From the NCBI RefSeq assembly GCF_900327775.1, contig NZ_OUMZ01000007.1:2157606-2221605 (forward strand): a stretch of DNA of 64,000 nt, read 5' to 3'. How positions within the stretch are numbered: position 1 is the first letter of the stretch; each line of letters starts with the position of its first letter. Source of the DNA: Roseovarius sp. EL26. Lineage in GTDB: Bacteria > Pseudomonadota > Alphaproteobacteria > Rhodobacterales > Rhodobacteraceae. The translations under genes and the position numbers were made by a program. Below the pieces are notes generated by a model. That model did no database searches and was not told the origin of the DNA. It saw only the letters and a list, made by a program, of their open reading frames with translations. Below are positions 35,167-44,475 of the stretch, piece by piece.

Positions 35167-36168
35167 ATGACCAACAAGAGTGAACTTCCTTTCCTGCATG
35201 GCATGAGTGAACCCGCGACCTTCATGGGCGTGCCATTCTCATCGGATCTGAAAACATGTGAGGCTGCAATCCTGGGCATCCCCTTTGATTGCGGCCAGCA
35301 CCCAACACGTATCGGGGCCCGTGGTGGGCCCCGTGCAATCCGTGCACAATCTTCTTTAGTAAGGCGATATCAGCCACCCTTCGCTGATTTCGACCCCTTG
35401 GAAGAACTAAATGTTGTTGACATGGGAGATGTATCAGTAACGTCAGCCAAACTTGAAGACGCATCACAGCAGATTGAGGCGTCCTTAGATTATATACTCA
35501 AAAACTCAGCGGTGCCCATCACATTTGGCGGCGATGGGGCGGTGACACTTCCTCAGTTGCGGTCGGTCTACCGCAAGTATCCTGAATTGTGCGTTGTGCA
35601 TTTAGATGCTCATGCGGATGCCAGCATCGGCGATGGACCAAACTACGATGATCGCTACAACACCGCGACCACCTTCACCCGAGCCGCTGACGAAGGCCTA
35701 GTGGATACGTCCCGCTCATTTCACATCGGTGCGAGAGGGACTTTGCCGCTGCAAGGAACATACAAGCACGCTCAGGGACTAGGATATCAATTGATCACAA
35801 CTGATGTAATGCTTGAGCGTGGAATTCCAAACGTCGCAGAAGAGGTGCATCAAACCATTGGCAACAAGCCGGTTTATCTATGCTTTGACATGGACTTTTT
35901 TGATCCGTCCTGTGCGCCGGGTGTCTGTACACCGACCTGGGGTGGCCCGACGGCGCGCGAGGGATTGACCTTGTTGCGATGGCTGTCCGAGTTAAACATC
36001 GTCGCAGTGGATATCAATACCGTCAGTCCCGATCATGACGTAGGAGGCATGACCGCATTTCTAGCCGGAACGGTTGCGATGGAGTGCGCCACTCTAATAG
36101 CCATGAAGGCACGGACAGAAACACAAAGCGAAAAATCTGTTGCTGCCAAACAAGTTAAAGCGGATTGA
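35167..36168 (+). CDS. Ureohydrolase family protein lacking the first metal-ligand His
   Basis: 333 residues of the arginase/agmatinase superfamily. DAHAD and DMDFFDPS, which hold most metal ligands, are intact, but the usual GGDHS reads GGDGA, with Gly124 where the first-metal His should be. So it may use one metal, recruit another residue, or have another reaction; a sequencing error is unlikely because two neighbouring codons differ. It follows dctM by 9 bp and is followed by a TauE gene. Probable role: hydrolysis of a guanidino acid brought in by the TRAP system. Substrate unknown. Confidence 0.85.
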   Translation: MTNKSELPFLHGMSEPATFMGVPFSSDLKTCEAAILGIPFDCGQHPTRIGARGGPRAIRAQSSLVRRYQPPFADFDPLEELNVVDMGDVSVTSAKLEDASQQIEASLDYILKNSAVPITFGGDGAVTLPQLRSVYRKYPELCVVHLDAHADASIGDGPNYDDRYNTATTFTRAADEGLVDTSRSFHIGARGTLPLQGTYKHAQGLGYQLITTDVMLERGIPNVAEEVHQTIGNKPVYLCFDMDFFDPSCAPGVCTPTWGGPTAREGLTLLRWLSELNIVAVDINTVSPDHDVGGMTAFLAGTVAMECATLIAMKARTETQSEKSVAAKQVKAD

Positions 36169-36925
36169 GGAATTGACTATCTTTGACATATCTCTACTGG
36201 CTATGGCCGCATTCTTTGCTGGCATCGTTAATTCGATTGCGGGTGGCGGCAGCTTTCTGACCTTCCCCGCGTTAGTGTTCACGGGCGTGCCGACCATTGC
36301 CGCCAACGCCACGAGTGCTGTGGCTGTCTTCCCTGGTTATCTCAGCGGCGCATTAGGCTTTCTTAAAGAGTTGCGGGACTTCCCGCTCCGGCAATGGCTG
36401 GTGCTCTTAGGGTTGTCATTACTGGGCGGCGTGCTGGGAGCGCTGTTGCTATTGATAACACCCGCAAGTGTGTTTGCGGCCGTAGTGCCCTGGCTTCTAG
36501 GGTTTGCGACCCTCATATTCGCCCTCGGTTACCGCGTCTCGGCCTGGGCTGAGCGAAACATAAAGGCTGAAGGCTTCACTGGAAACTTCGCAACGTTGTT
36601 GGTTTGTATCTACGGCGGCTACTTCAATGGTGGTCTGGGCATCGTCCTTTTGGCATTATTTTCTGCGTTGGGCATGCGCGACATCAACCTGATGAATGGG
36701 CTTAAGAATGGTATGTCATTCGTACTGTCTGGCGCATCGGTTGTTACTTTCGCCTTGGCCGGCATCGTAGTCTGGCCGCAGGCCTTATTGATGATGGTTG
36801 CCGCAACTATTGGCGGCTATTGCGGTGCTATCGTCGCACGGCGTCTTTCGGCGGGCGTCGTTCGGGCAATCGTTGTTTGTATTGGTTTAGCAATGACTGT
36901 GGTATTCGCAGCCAAAACATTGTGA
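36140..36925 (+). CDS. TauE/SafE-family membrane transporter
   Basis: Up to 261 residues with eight hydrophobic helices in two repeats. The hallmark AAFFAGIVNSIAGGGSFLTF and ATSAVAVFPGYLSGALGF are present, and GGYFNGGLGIVLLALFSALG opens the second half. The family exports sulfite and organosulfonates or moves other small anions. The start is unclear: TTG at 36140 overlaps the ureohydrolase end, and TTG at 36173 better matches the paralog at 37040-37783, to which it is very similar. Last gene of the TRAP/ureohydrolase unit. Confidence 0.85.
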   Translation: MLPNKLKRIEELTIFDISLLAMAAFFAGIVNSIAGGGSFLTFPALVFTGVPTIAANATSAVAVFPGYLSGALGFLKELRDFPLRQWLVLLGLSLLGGVLGALLLLITPASVFAAVVPWLLGFATLIFALGYRVSAWAERNIKAEGFTGNFATLLVCIYGGYFNGGLGIVLLALFSALGMRDINLMNGLKNGMSFVLSGASVVTFALAGIVVWPQALLMMVAATIGGYCGAIVARRLSAGVVRAIVVCIGLAMTVVFAAKTL

Positions 36926-37039
36926 ATTGTATTTAGTCAAAAGCCTGAATTTGAGAAGAAACTCTACACCACGACCTTTATGCTGTTGAGCGCAAGAACT
37001 GGGTGATGATTAAAGTGAGAAATGCGCCACTTACCAATT

Positions 37040-37783
37040 TTAGCTTCTGGCCAAAAATACTACCGTCATACTCAGACCGACCATAATTACGATTGCCCGG
37101 ATCACGGGGACAGGTAATTTTCGGGCCAGTCTTGCACCCACATAACCTCCGATTGTTGCGGCCATCATCATAATCGCCGCTTCTCGCATATAAACGATGC
37201 CCGCCAGTAAAAAGGTCACAACCGATGCGCCGGACAAAATGAAGGACAATGCATTCTTGAGGCCGTTCATCAGGTTCATGTCGCGAAAGCCCAAGCCTGA
37301 AAACAATGCAAGCAGAACAATTCCCAATCCGCCATTGAAGTAACCACCGTAGGTCGTGACGGCCAATGTGGCGGCGGTCTTACCGATGGGGTTTGTGTCT
37401 TTGTCACCTTTGGTCCAAGCGCGTATCTTTTTGTCAAAGGCAAAAAGTAGCGTTGCAAAAAGCAACAACCACGGGACAATGAAACTGAACACTTCTGATG
37501 GTGTGACAAGCAGCAAGAGAGCCCCTGCGACGCCACCGATGACGGACAAACCTAACAGCCAATAAAGCTCTCGCCGGTCAAAGGCCTTAATCTCTGATAA
37601 AAAACCCGCAGCGCCACTCAGATACCCGGGGAAAACCGCGACGGCACTTGTTGCATTCGCCGCAATAGCAGGCACACCAATAAAGACAAGCGCAGGGAAG
37701 GTCAGAAAGCTGCCACCCCCGGCAATCGCATTCAAAACACCCGCGAAAAAGGCAGCGAGAGAGATCAGGACAACATCAAGCAT
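37040..37783 (-). CDS. TauE/SafE-family membrane transporter
   Basis: 247 residues with eight helices. It is a close paralog of the convergent TauE at 36140-36925, with identical runs such as IAANATSAVAVFPGYLSGA and GGYFNGGLGIVLLALFS. The ATG at 37783 overlaps the end of the M20 hydrolase gene by 8 bp. It closes the mirror-image unit of TAXI binding protein, fused TRAP permease, M20 hydrolase and TauE, and probably exports an anion produced from the imported substrate. Confidence 0.87.
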   Translation of the reverse strand: MLDVVLISLAAFFAGVLNAIAGGGSFLTFPALVFIGVPAIAANATSAVAVFPGYLSGAAGFLSEIKAFDRRELYWLLGLSVIGGVAGALLLLVTPSEVFSFIVPWLLLFATLLFAFDKKIRAWTKGDKDTNPIGKTAATLAVTTYGGYFNGGLGIVLLALFSGLGFRDMNLMNGLKNALSFILSGASVVTFLLAGIVYMREAAIMMMAATIGGYVGARLARKLPVPVIRAIVIMVGLSMTVVFLARS

Positions 37784-39053
37784 TATGCACCAGATAATCA
37801 TGAGCAGACAATGCGAAGATATCCACCAATGCGTATAGCTCATCAAGCATGATATGTTCATCTGCCGCGCCAAGGTTGTAGGCCATCAAACCGCACACAA
37901 CAGAGGGGACTCCAGCATACCGATAGAGCCTCGCATCAGATGCGCCTACGCGCATAGTCACTGCGGGCTCCTTCCCCAGAACCGTTGTGCAATTCTGGCG
38001 AACCGCTTCTATCACCGGGTGATCTGGGGCGGTCCAGCTGGGTTCATAGCGGCGCGTAATTTCTAGCTCGATTCCCTCATCGGCCTCGCAAAGGCGCATC
38101 ATCTCTGCTTCGACTTGTGCAACGGAAACGCCAACCGGCAAGCGGACATCACAGGTGAACTCTGCTCGATCTGCGACCAGGTTGGACAGCCTTCCGCCAT
38201 TCATGGTGCCAAAAGTAACTGTGACGTTCTTCAAGACATTCGTTTCACCTTCGCCCGACAGGTTTTCAGACCTCTCAGACCAGTGATCAATCGCCGACAC
38301 AACGTTGTGACCCGTGGTGTCTGTTGGAAATGACCGCAAGGATTTGAAACTTTCCATAACGGCAGTCAACTTCTCGATTGCGCTTTCGCCACGGTGCACA
38401 TGTGCCGCATGAGTTGACCTGCCTTTTGCAGTGACCTTTGCCCAAACCATCCCCTTTTCGCCAAAGCGCAAAATGTGGGGCGAACCGACATCACCGCTGA
38501 TCATCGCATCACCAACCGCATGCGGGACATTATCAAGCAGAAATTGCGTCCCCAACACACCCATGGTTTCCTCGTCACCTGCGAATGTGCCGACAATTTC
38601 TCCCGGAAAATCCGCACCGGTCTCAGCGAGACATTTCATCGCCAGAAGGCTGGCCGCAATACCGCCTTTCATGTCAGAAATACCCAGGCCATAGGCTTTG
38701 TCACCATCGACTTCGCCCTTTGGATCACGCGTCCAGCCAGATAGATCCCCGGCAGGGAATGTATCCATGTGCCCATTGAATATCAGGCGCTTTCCCGGGC
38801 GATTGCCCGGGAGACGGATGACCAGATTGTGCACAGGCTCTTCTGAAATAAAGCGCTCTACTATGGTTCCGGGTATCTCTCTGGCGATGGTTTCAATCTC
38901 ATTCGCCATCGCCCGAACATCGCCTTCGGGCTGTTGGCTTTTGATTTTCACCAGACGTAACGTCAGGTCGACAACTTGATTGCGGTTTTCATTGAGCCAA
39001 AACCAAATCTTATTGCGCAAGTTCTGTTCAGTTTTGTTCAGTTCCATTGTCAC
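37776..39053 (-). CDS. M20-family metallohydrolase (ArgE/DapE type)
   Basis: 425 residues. Di-zinc motifs are visible: GHMDTFP (His and Asp), GISDMKGG (bridging Asp), FAGDEETMG (catalytic Glu pair) and the late His region. A dimerisation domain sits in the middle (ARGST-like GRSTHAAHVHRG). Family members cleave N-acyl or carbamoyl amino acids and dipeptides. It probably starts at GTG 39053, overlapping the TRAP permease stop (GTGA). Cotranscription with a TRAP permease and TauE suggests it deacylates the imported compound. Confidence 0.88.
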   Translation of the reverse strand: MTMELNKTEQNLRNKIWFWLNENRNQVVDLTLRLVKIKSQQPEGDVRAMANEIETIAREIPGTIVERFISEEPVHNLVIRLPGNRPGKRLIFNGHMDTFPAGDLSGWTRDPKGEVDGDKAYGLGISDMKGGIAASLLAMKCLAETGADFPGEIVGTFAGDEETMGVLGTQFLLDNVPHAVGDAMISGDVGSPHILRFGEKGMVWAKVTAKGRSTHAAHVHRGESAIEKLTAVMESFKSLRSFPTDTTGHNVVSAIDHWSERSENLSGEGETNVLKNVTVTFGTMNGGRLSNLVADRAEFTCDVRLPVGVSVAQVEAEMMRLCEADEGIELEITRRYEPSWTAPDHPVIEAVRQNCTTVLGKEPAVTMRVGASDARLYRYAGVPSVVCGLMAYNLGAADEHIMLDELYALVDIFALSAHDYLVHNA

Positions 39054-41422
39054 GCTTTCACCAAATCGGTTTCTTCGATTGCCTTCAATCGGCGACGCTG
39101 CATCACAACGACGGCGGCATAGGCCAAAATACCGAAAATATAGATGATTTCCTTTGGCATGCGACCGGATTGTTCAAGGCCAACGGATGTCACATAGTCG
39201 CCCCAAGTAATCCCCAGCTGTTCAGCGGGGCCATTGAACGCCACATCCGAAACACTCGTGCGGCCATCATCCTCTGTACCAAGGGATACGCCAACTGCCT
39301 CCAGTACATTCTTGGATGCTGTCGGAACTGTTGCGGTAAAGAGCTTGAAGCGATCCCCATATTCCGTTTCGCGGGTGACATAGAGGCGCACCTTTTGCCC
39401 CGCTTCCACAGGGGTTTCGTTTGCCACAACCTGCGCCATCGGCACATCACTGAAGGCAGGGCTGAAACGATCCAGCACAAAGTCAGGTCGAAATAAGCTA
39501 ATCACCACGAAGACAAGCAAAACAGCCTCGACCAGTTTGAGGCGCACAAACATCCATTGGAGCGTCAACGAAGAGAAGGCAAAGATTGCCATCAGCGCAA
39601 CAACAAAGATCATGATGCCATGCCAGATGCTCTCAACGCCAACTAACAAAAGTTCGGGATTGAAGATGAACACAACTGGCAGGATCGCTGTGCGGATCGC
39701 GTATTTAAAGGATTGAACGCCTGTTTTCATCGGATCAGCGCCAGAGATTGCCGATGCGGCAAAGGCCGCCAGACAGACCGGTGGCGTCGCATCTGCCATA
39801 AGCCCGAAGTAAAATACGTAAAGGTGCACCGCGATCAGGGGCAGTACAAGGCCAGAAGCATTGCCAAGTTCGACCATCACCCCGGCCATTAACGACGCCA
39901 CAACAATGTAGTTCGCGGTTGTTGGCAACCCCATCCCCAGCACGATGGAAACCACGGCGACCAAAAACAAGAGGATATAAATATTGCCCTGTGATAGCGC
40001 CTCTACAATACCCAGCATTGCATTGTTCAAGCCCGTCGAAGACACGATGCCAACGATAATGCCCGCAGCACCGACAGCCGCAGTAACCGCTGTCATCGAT
40101 TTGGCGCCAGCGACCAGCGAATAGAAAATGATAATCCCGCCAGATTTCACCCCTTTAAGCACGGACAGTTTGTGTTCACGGGCCAGCAAAACCTGCTGGA
40201 TCACGATTATACCGGCCATCATCATGATGGACCAGAATACCGCACTGCCGGGGCTCCAACGTTTGACCAAGAGCAGATAGACCAACATCCCGATTGGAAC
40301 AAGAAAATAGGCCCCCTCTTTGAAGGTCTTACGCATGGCTGGCAAATCAGCTTTGGGGAGGCCCACAAGGCCCATCTTCAAGCTTTCCAAATGCGAGATA
40401 TAGAACAGCGAGATGTAAGCAATAAATGCTGGGATCATCGCATGCACAATCACATCGTAGTATGATATTCCGATGAATTCAGCGATGATAAAGGCCGATG
40501 CCCCCATGATCGGCGGCATAAGCTGACCGTTGATTGAAGCAGAGACCTCAATGGCGCCGGCCTTGTCTCCAGGGAAACCCGTTTTCTTCATCACTGGAAT
40601 AGTAAATGCACCAGTGGTGACAGTATTTGCTATCGACGATCCAGAAATCATACCAGTCAAACCGGATGCCAGGATCGCCGCTTTGGCGGGACCACCTCGG
40701 TATTTGCCAACTGCTGCAAAGGACATATCGAGAAAGAACTTTCCTGCCCCGGCGGTATCCATGAAAGCGCCAAACAGAACGAACAGAAAAACATAGCTTA
40801 GTGAAACAGCAATGGGGATGCCGAAAATTGCCTCGCTGGTCAACCAGTTGTATCCAACCATACGGGAAAGCGAGACGCCTCTATGCGAGATAATCTCAGG
40901 CATATGAGGGCCGAAGAGAGAATAGATCATAAACACGCCGCATACGATCACCAACGGCAATCCGACACCGCGTCGTGTTGCTTCCAGCAGCAACAGCATG
41001 CCAACCGCCGATATTATAACTTCGATGGGAATGCTAAACCCTAAGAAATCAATATTCAGCAAAATGCCGGCGCGAAGAACAATGCCATCATAGCCAAAGT
41101 AAACATACATGGCACTGGCTGCCGCAATAGTAGCCAAAACAAGACTGAACCAAGCCTTTCCGCTGCGCTTCTCTTCAAACTTGGCTGGGAAAAGGAGAAA
41201 ACAAAGGAACAGACCAAACGCCAAGTGTACCCCTCGTGCAGGCAAATCCACGAAAATCCCCCACCCCAGTGAATAAGGGAGCGGAGAAGCGATCCAGAGC
41301 TGGTACAAAGACCAAAGCGCCCCGAAAGTGATAAAGGTTTTGGGCCAGGCGCCAAAATAGTCGCGGCGCTCAATTTTCAACGCCTCTTCTACGGCTTCTT
41401 GTTGCAGTGATTTCTCGGACAT
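39050..41422 (-). CDS. TRAP transporter fused permease (DctQM type, TAXI system)
   Basis: 790 residues: an N-terminal DctQ-like four-helix part, a DctM-like core with SGLTGMISGSSIANTVTTGA, SINGQLMPPIMGASAFI and GMGLPTTANYIVVASLMAGV, and a C-terminal extracytoplasmic region of about 100 residues of DUF3394 type ending in a last helix. Such fused permeases work with TAXI binding proteins, and the gene follows one here. Substrates of TAXI systems include glutamate-like and other organic anions. Confidence 0.93.
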   Translation of the reverse strand: MSEKSLQQEAVEEALKIERRDYFGAWPKTFITFGALWSLYQLWIASPLPYSLGWGIFVDLPARGVHLAFGLFLCFLLFPAKFEEKRSGKAWFSLVLATIAAASAMYVYFGYDGIVLRAGILLNIDFLGFSIPIEVIISAVGMLLLLEATRRGVGLPLVIVCGVFMIYSLFGPHMPEIISHRGVSLSRMVGYNWLTSEAIFGIPIAVSLSYVFLFVLFGAFMDTAGAGKFFLDMSFAAVGKYRGGPAKAAILASGLTGMISGSSIANTVTTGAFTIPVMKKTGFPGDKAGAIEVSASINGQLMPPIMGASAFIIAEFIGISYYDVIVHAMIPAFIAYISLFYISHLESLKMGLVGLPKADLPAMRKTFKEGAYFLVPIGMLVYLLLVKRWSPGSAVFWSIMMMAGIIVIQQVLLAREHKLSVLKGVKSGGIIIFYSLVAGAKSMTAVTAAVGAAGIIVGIVSSTGLNNAMLGIVEALSQGNIYILLFLVAVVSIVLGMGLPTTANYIVVASLMAGVMVELGNASGLVLPLIAVHLYVFYFGLMADATPPVCLAAFAASAISGADPMKTGVQSFKYAIRTAILPVVFIFNPELLLVGVESIWHGIMIFVVALMAIFAFSSLTLQWMFVRLKLVEAVLLVFVVISLFRPDFVLDRFSPAFSDVPMAQVVANETPVEAGQKVRLYVTRETEYGDRFKLFTATVPTASKNVLEAVGVSLGTEDDGRTSVSDVAFNGPAEQLGITWGDYVTSVGLEQSGRMPKEIIYIFGILAYAAVVVMQRRRLKAIEETDLVKA

Positions 41423-41504
41423 AACTTTTCCCGATTTAAATGTGTGTGTGGTTAGTCTCTGCCGTTATGGCAGAGACCTGAGTGGATCGAACGGGAGGGA
41501 GAGC

Positions 41505-42491
41505 TTATTCGATCCAGCCTTGTTCGCGGTAATACCGTGCCGCGCCTTCGTGCAATGGCGCCGAGTTGCCATTGTTGATCATGCTCTCGGGATCGAGATT
41601 TGCGAATGCCGGGTGCAACCCACGAAAGTCATCGAGATTTTCGAACACAGCGCGCACAACCTCATAAACGACTTCCGGATCTACGCTTTCGTGCGATACA
41701 ATCGTCGCATACCCCCCGAATGTGGTCACATCTTCTTTTTGGGAAGAATACACTCCCGCAGGGATGCTTGTTGCGGCATAAAACGGACGCTCTTCAATAA
41801 GAGCTTGCTCGACTTCCGTGTTCAGCGAAACGATCTGTGCGCCGCAACCCTCTGTTGCAACCGCAACACCGGAGTTGGGTACGCCTACGACATAAGTGAA
41901 GGCATCAATATTGCCATCACACAGTGCACTCGCATGCTCTGATGATGTCATTTCTGTAACCAGGCCGTAAAAATCCCGATCAGTTCCATAGCGCTCCATC
42001 AACAACTCGGTGGTTCCGCGCTGGCCCGAACCAGGATTGCCGATATTCAACTTTTTACCCTCGAGGTCCATCCAGGATTTGATACCTGAATCGGCTGAAA
42101 CGATCAGCTGAAACGGCTCAGGGTGAACTGAAAATACCGCGCGAAATCCTTCGTCATTTACCACTTTGTCCGAGGTTCCGTTGACGGCGTAGTACTGCCA
42201 GTCAGATTGAGAAACGCCGAATTCGAACTCTCCCTGCGATATTTGGGCTAAGTTATATGTCGAGCCATTGCTCGACGGGGCCGCACAACGAAAGCCGTGC
42301 TTTCGCCCTTCTTTGCGTCCTTCCGCGGCCTCCTTGTGAATCATGCGGCAGATCGCATTTCCTGCGACAAAGTAGACGCCAGTTGGTCCGCCAGTGCCTA
42401 TTGTAATGAATTGGTTTTCAGCTTGTGCTGGGGCCGATACGCCAAGCGACACTAAAGCAGCCAACGCTGATGTTGTTATAAATTTCCTCAT
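41505..42491 (-). CDS. TAXI-family TRAP solute-binding protein
   Basis: 328 residues with a signal peptide (to APAQA) and the TAXI hallmark FITIGTGGPTGVYFVAGNAI, then RCAAPSSNGSTYNLAQISQG and the DLEGKKLNIGNPGSGQRG loop. It delivers substrate to the fused TRAP permease encoded 82 bp downstream. It is divergent from a NocR-like LysR gene. Together they make the second half of the mirror-image TRAP region. Confidence 0.94.
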   Translation of the reverse strand: MRKFITTSALAALVSLGVSAPAQAENQFITIGTGGPTGVYFVAGNAICRMIHKEAAEGRKEGRKHGFRCAAPSSNGSTYNLAQISQGEFEFGVSQSDWQYYAVNGTSDKVVNDEGFRAVFSVHPEPFQLIVSADSGIKSWMDLEGKKLNIGNPGSGQRGTTELLMERYGTDRDFYGLVTEMTSSEHASALCDGNIDAFTYVVGVPNSGVAVATEGCGAQIVSLNTEVEQALIEERPFYAATSIPAGVYSSQKEDVTTFGGYATIVSHESVDPEVVYEVVRAVFENLDDFRGLHPAFANLDPESMINNGNSAPLHEGAARYYREQGWIE

Positions 42492-42601
42492 TTTATCCTC
42501 CCTCGAGATTTGACCGGAAACGTCGGTAATTTACGAAGTCGGGGCAATCAAATATAATAATTTTAGTTGGCTTAGTTATAATAAATAATTATAGTAGTGA
42601 T

Positions 42602-43492
42602 ATGCAAATCCGAGAAATTGAATGCTTTCAAGCCATTATGACTGCCGGGACCATGACGCGGGCGGCACAAATGCTGGGAATATCGCAACCAGCAGTCAGC
42701 AATACGATATCAACATTAGAGCATAGGCTAGGATTTCAGTTGTTTCTGCGCAAGTCAGGGCGGCTGCAACCTACACCTGAAGCTATGATTTTTTATGAAG
42801 ATGCGCAGAGGTTGCTTGAGGCCGTGGTGCGGGCGAACGAGGCGGCAACTCGACTGCGACAAGGAGAATCTGGTCATTTGACCATCTCTGCCTTTCCCGG
42901 AGTATCGATCAAGTTCCTGCCTGACTTAATCAGCCGTTTTTTGGCAACCCGAGAGAATGTGAAAATCCGCCTGTTGTCCCGAAGCTCACACATCCTCATT
43001 GAGCAACTTCCAAGTCAGATGTTCGACATTGCCGTGGCGGAAAAGCCATCACAGTTTGTTGGAGTCGATGCCGAGCAATTCACCTATAGATGTCACTGCA
43101 TTATGGCGCCTGATCACCCGCTGGCAAAACAAGAGCTTTTGACACCGCGCAATCTGGACGGTGTCCCATTCGCGGCATTGTTTCGCGATCACATGACCAC
43201 CTATCAGATAGCCCGAGCATTTTCGGATGCGAAGGCTCACTGGAATGTAGTTCTGGAAGCGCAGTACTTTGCATCGTTAATAGAATTTGTACGGTCAGGA
43301 AACGCGGTTGCACTGGTCGACCCCATCAACAGACAAGGCCTAGATGAAGAACTGGTCAGCATACCGTTCAAGCCCTCCATTCAGTACCAAATTGGCGTTC
43401 TGACACCCCAGGATAAACCAGTTTCAAAGGTCGCGGCAGCTTTTTTGGCACTAATGAAAACTGAACTGTCTAAAAATGCCATGATCTCTTAA
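42602..43492 (+). CDS. LysR-family regulator, OccR/NocR-like
   Basis: 296 residues: HTH (REIECFQAIMTAGTMTRAAQ to LEHRLGFQLFLRKSGRL) and an effector domain with AVALVDPINRQG. It is paralogous to the regulator at 31268-32155. It is divergent from the TAXI/TRAP/M20/TauE unit across an AT-rich gap with TATAATAATT-type repeats, so it is the likely controller. Its 3' end marks the last ordinary gene before the Tn7-like element. Confidence 0.88.
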   Translation: MQIREIECFQAIMTAGTMTRAAQMLGISQPAVSNTISTLEHRLGFQLFLRKSGRLQPTPEAMIFYEDAQRLLEAVVRANEAATRLRQGESGHLTISAFPGVSIKFLPDLISRFLATRENVKIRLLSRSSHILIEQLPSQMFDIAVAEKPSQFVGVDAEQFTYRCHCIMAPDHPLAKQELLTPRNLDGVPFAALFRDHMTTYQIARAFSDAKAHWNVVLEAQYFASLIEFVRSGNAVALVDPINRQGLDEELVSIPFKPSIQYQIGVLTPQDKPVSKVAAAFLALMKTELSKNAMIS

Positions 43493-43608
43493 AACTACTA
43501 TTGATTTACCAATCGAACATTTTCCGAAATTTAGGGGCAAAAAGTATTCTGTGTCACTCTCCTCTTTGCATTGACCTCAGCGGCCTCAAAGCAGACATAG
43601 GTATCAAA

Positions 43609-43947
43609 GCATTAAACGGCAGTTTTGACCACTCAGTTGATGTTAGCGCACAATGCAGTGAAAGTCCGCCTTCCGCCCTTCTATGGTCAATCCGTATTGA
43701 CTGAAGGGCCTTAAGTAAGAGGAAATAGCTTAAGGCGCAGTTGGCCCCAAACTGGTAACTTTTGCATGGGCGTTTCTGATTGCCTGGCCTTAGCCGCAGC
43801 GGACGATAGTATTGCATTTTAAGTCCTCCATCTCGGATGAAAGAAAGAGCTTGAAACGGCCAAATTTGTCACCGTTTAACGCACTAATATTGCCAAAATT
43901 TACTCTGGATTCTGCTCAGCCTGTGGTTTATCGGCAGTTTCTTTGAA
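43609..43947. repeat. Candidate TnsB-binding sites, left end
   Basis: Three related sites: AAACGGCAGTTTTGACC (from 43614), AAACGGCCAAATTTGTCACC (from 43854) and ATCGGCAGTTTCTTTG (from 43930). An inverted partner, GGGTGATTTGGCCGTTACAA, lies at 51089-51108 beyond tniQ. Multiple imperfect sites at each end are typical of Tn7-like elements. Confidence 0.5.
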
Positions 43948-44382
43948 TTCAACATCAATGGTTTTCAAAACACTGAGCGCACAGGGCAATGAGGTTTCAC
44001 ATTGCGCCTTTAATTGATCTTAGATTAGTTCACTGAAAAATTTGGTAGTGTTTGTTTGGTTAAAACTTTCGCCAATCATTAAGCAATGCGAACACCACGT
44101 TCTGCAGAAGTCCGCATGCCATATTCCTGAGATTGCCATTAGCGCCTTCTAGCAGAAGACTGCCTATTGAAACTCCACGGAAGACGCTCTCAAGGCTTCA
44201 CTATTCAATGGATCTTTAAACGTCAGCACGCAAACGCAATTCGAAACCCTCTTAAGCTTAGACATTCAAGGCCTCCTTTTCGCTGCCAACACCACGGGAG
44301 AGAGCCCCTAGCGTCATCGATTTCAGTTGCCACTCAGTGTGATCTCGGAATCGATTCGAGTCAATAACTAATTGTTTTTAAT

Positions 44383-44475
44383 ATCTATTCTTGGAAATTA
44401 TATATAAAATAAACTCGGGGCACCCGAATTTGGGCATAGCCCAAATTTAAGGCCGGATAGTTTTCAAGAATAGAT
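44383..44475. ncRNA. Structured element, possible small RNA
   Basis: ATCTATTCTTG (44383-44393) pairs perfectly with CAAGAATAGAT (44465-44475). Inside are AATTTGGGC-ATA-GCCCAAATT (44427-44447) and a short CGGG/CCCG hairpin (from 44416). It could be an RNA or a DNA cruciform; there is no proof of transcription. Confidence 0.35.
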
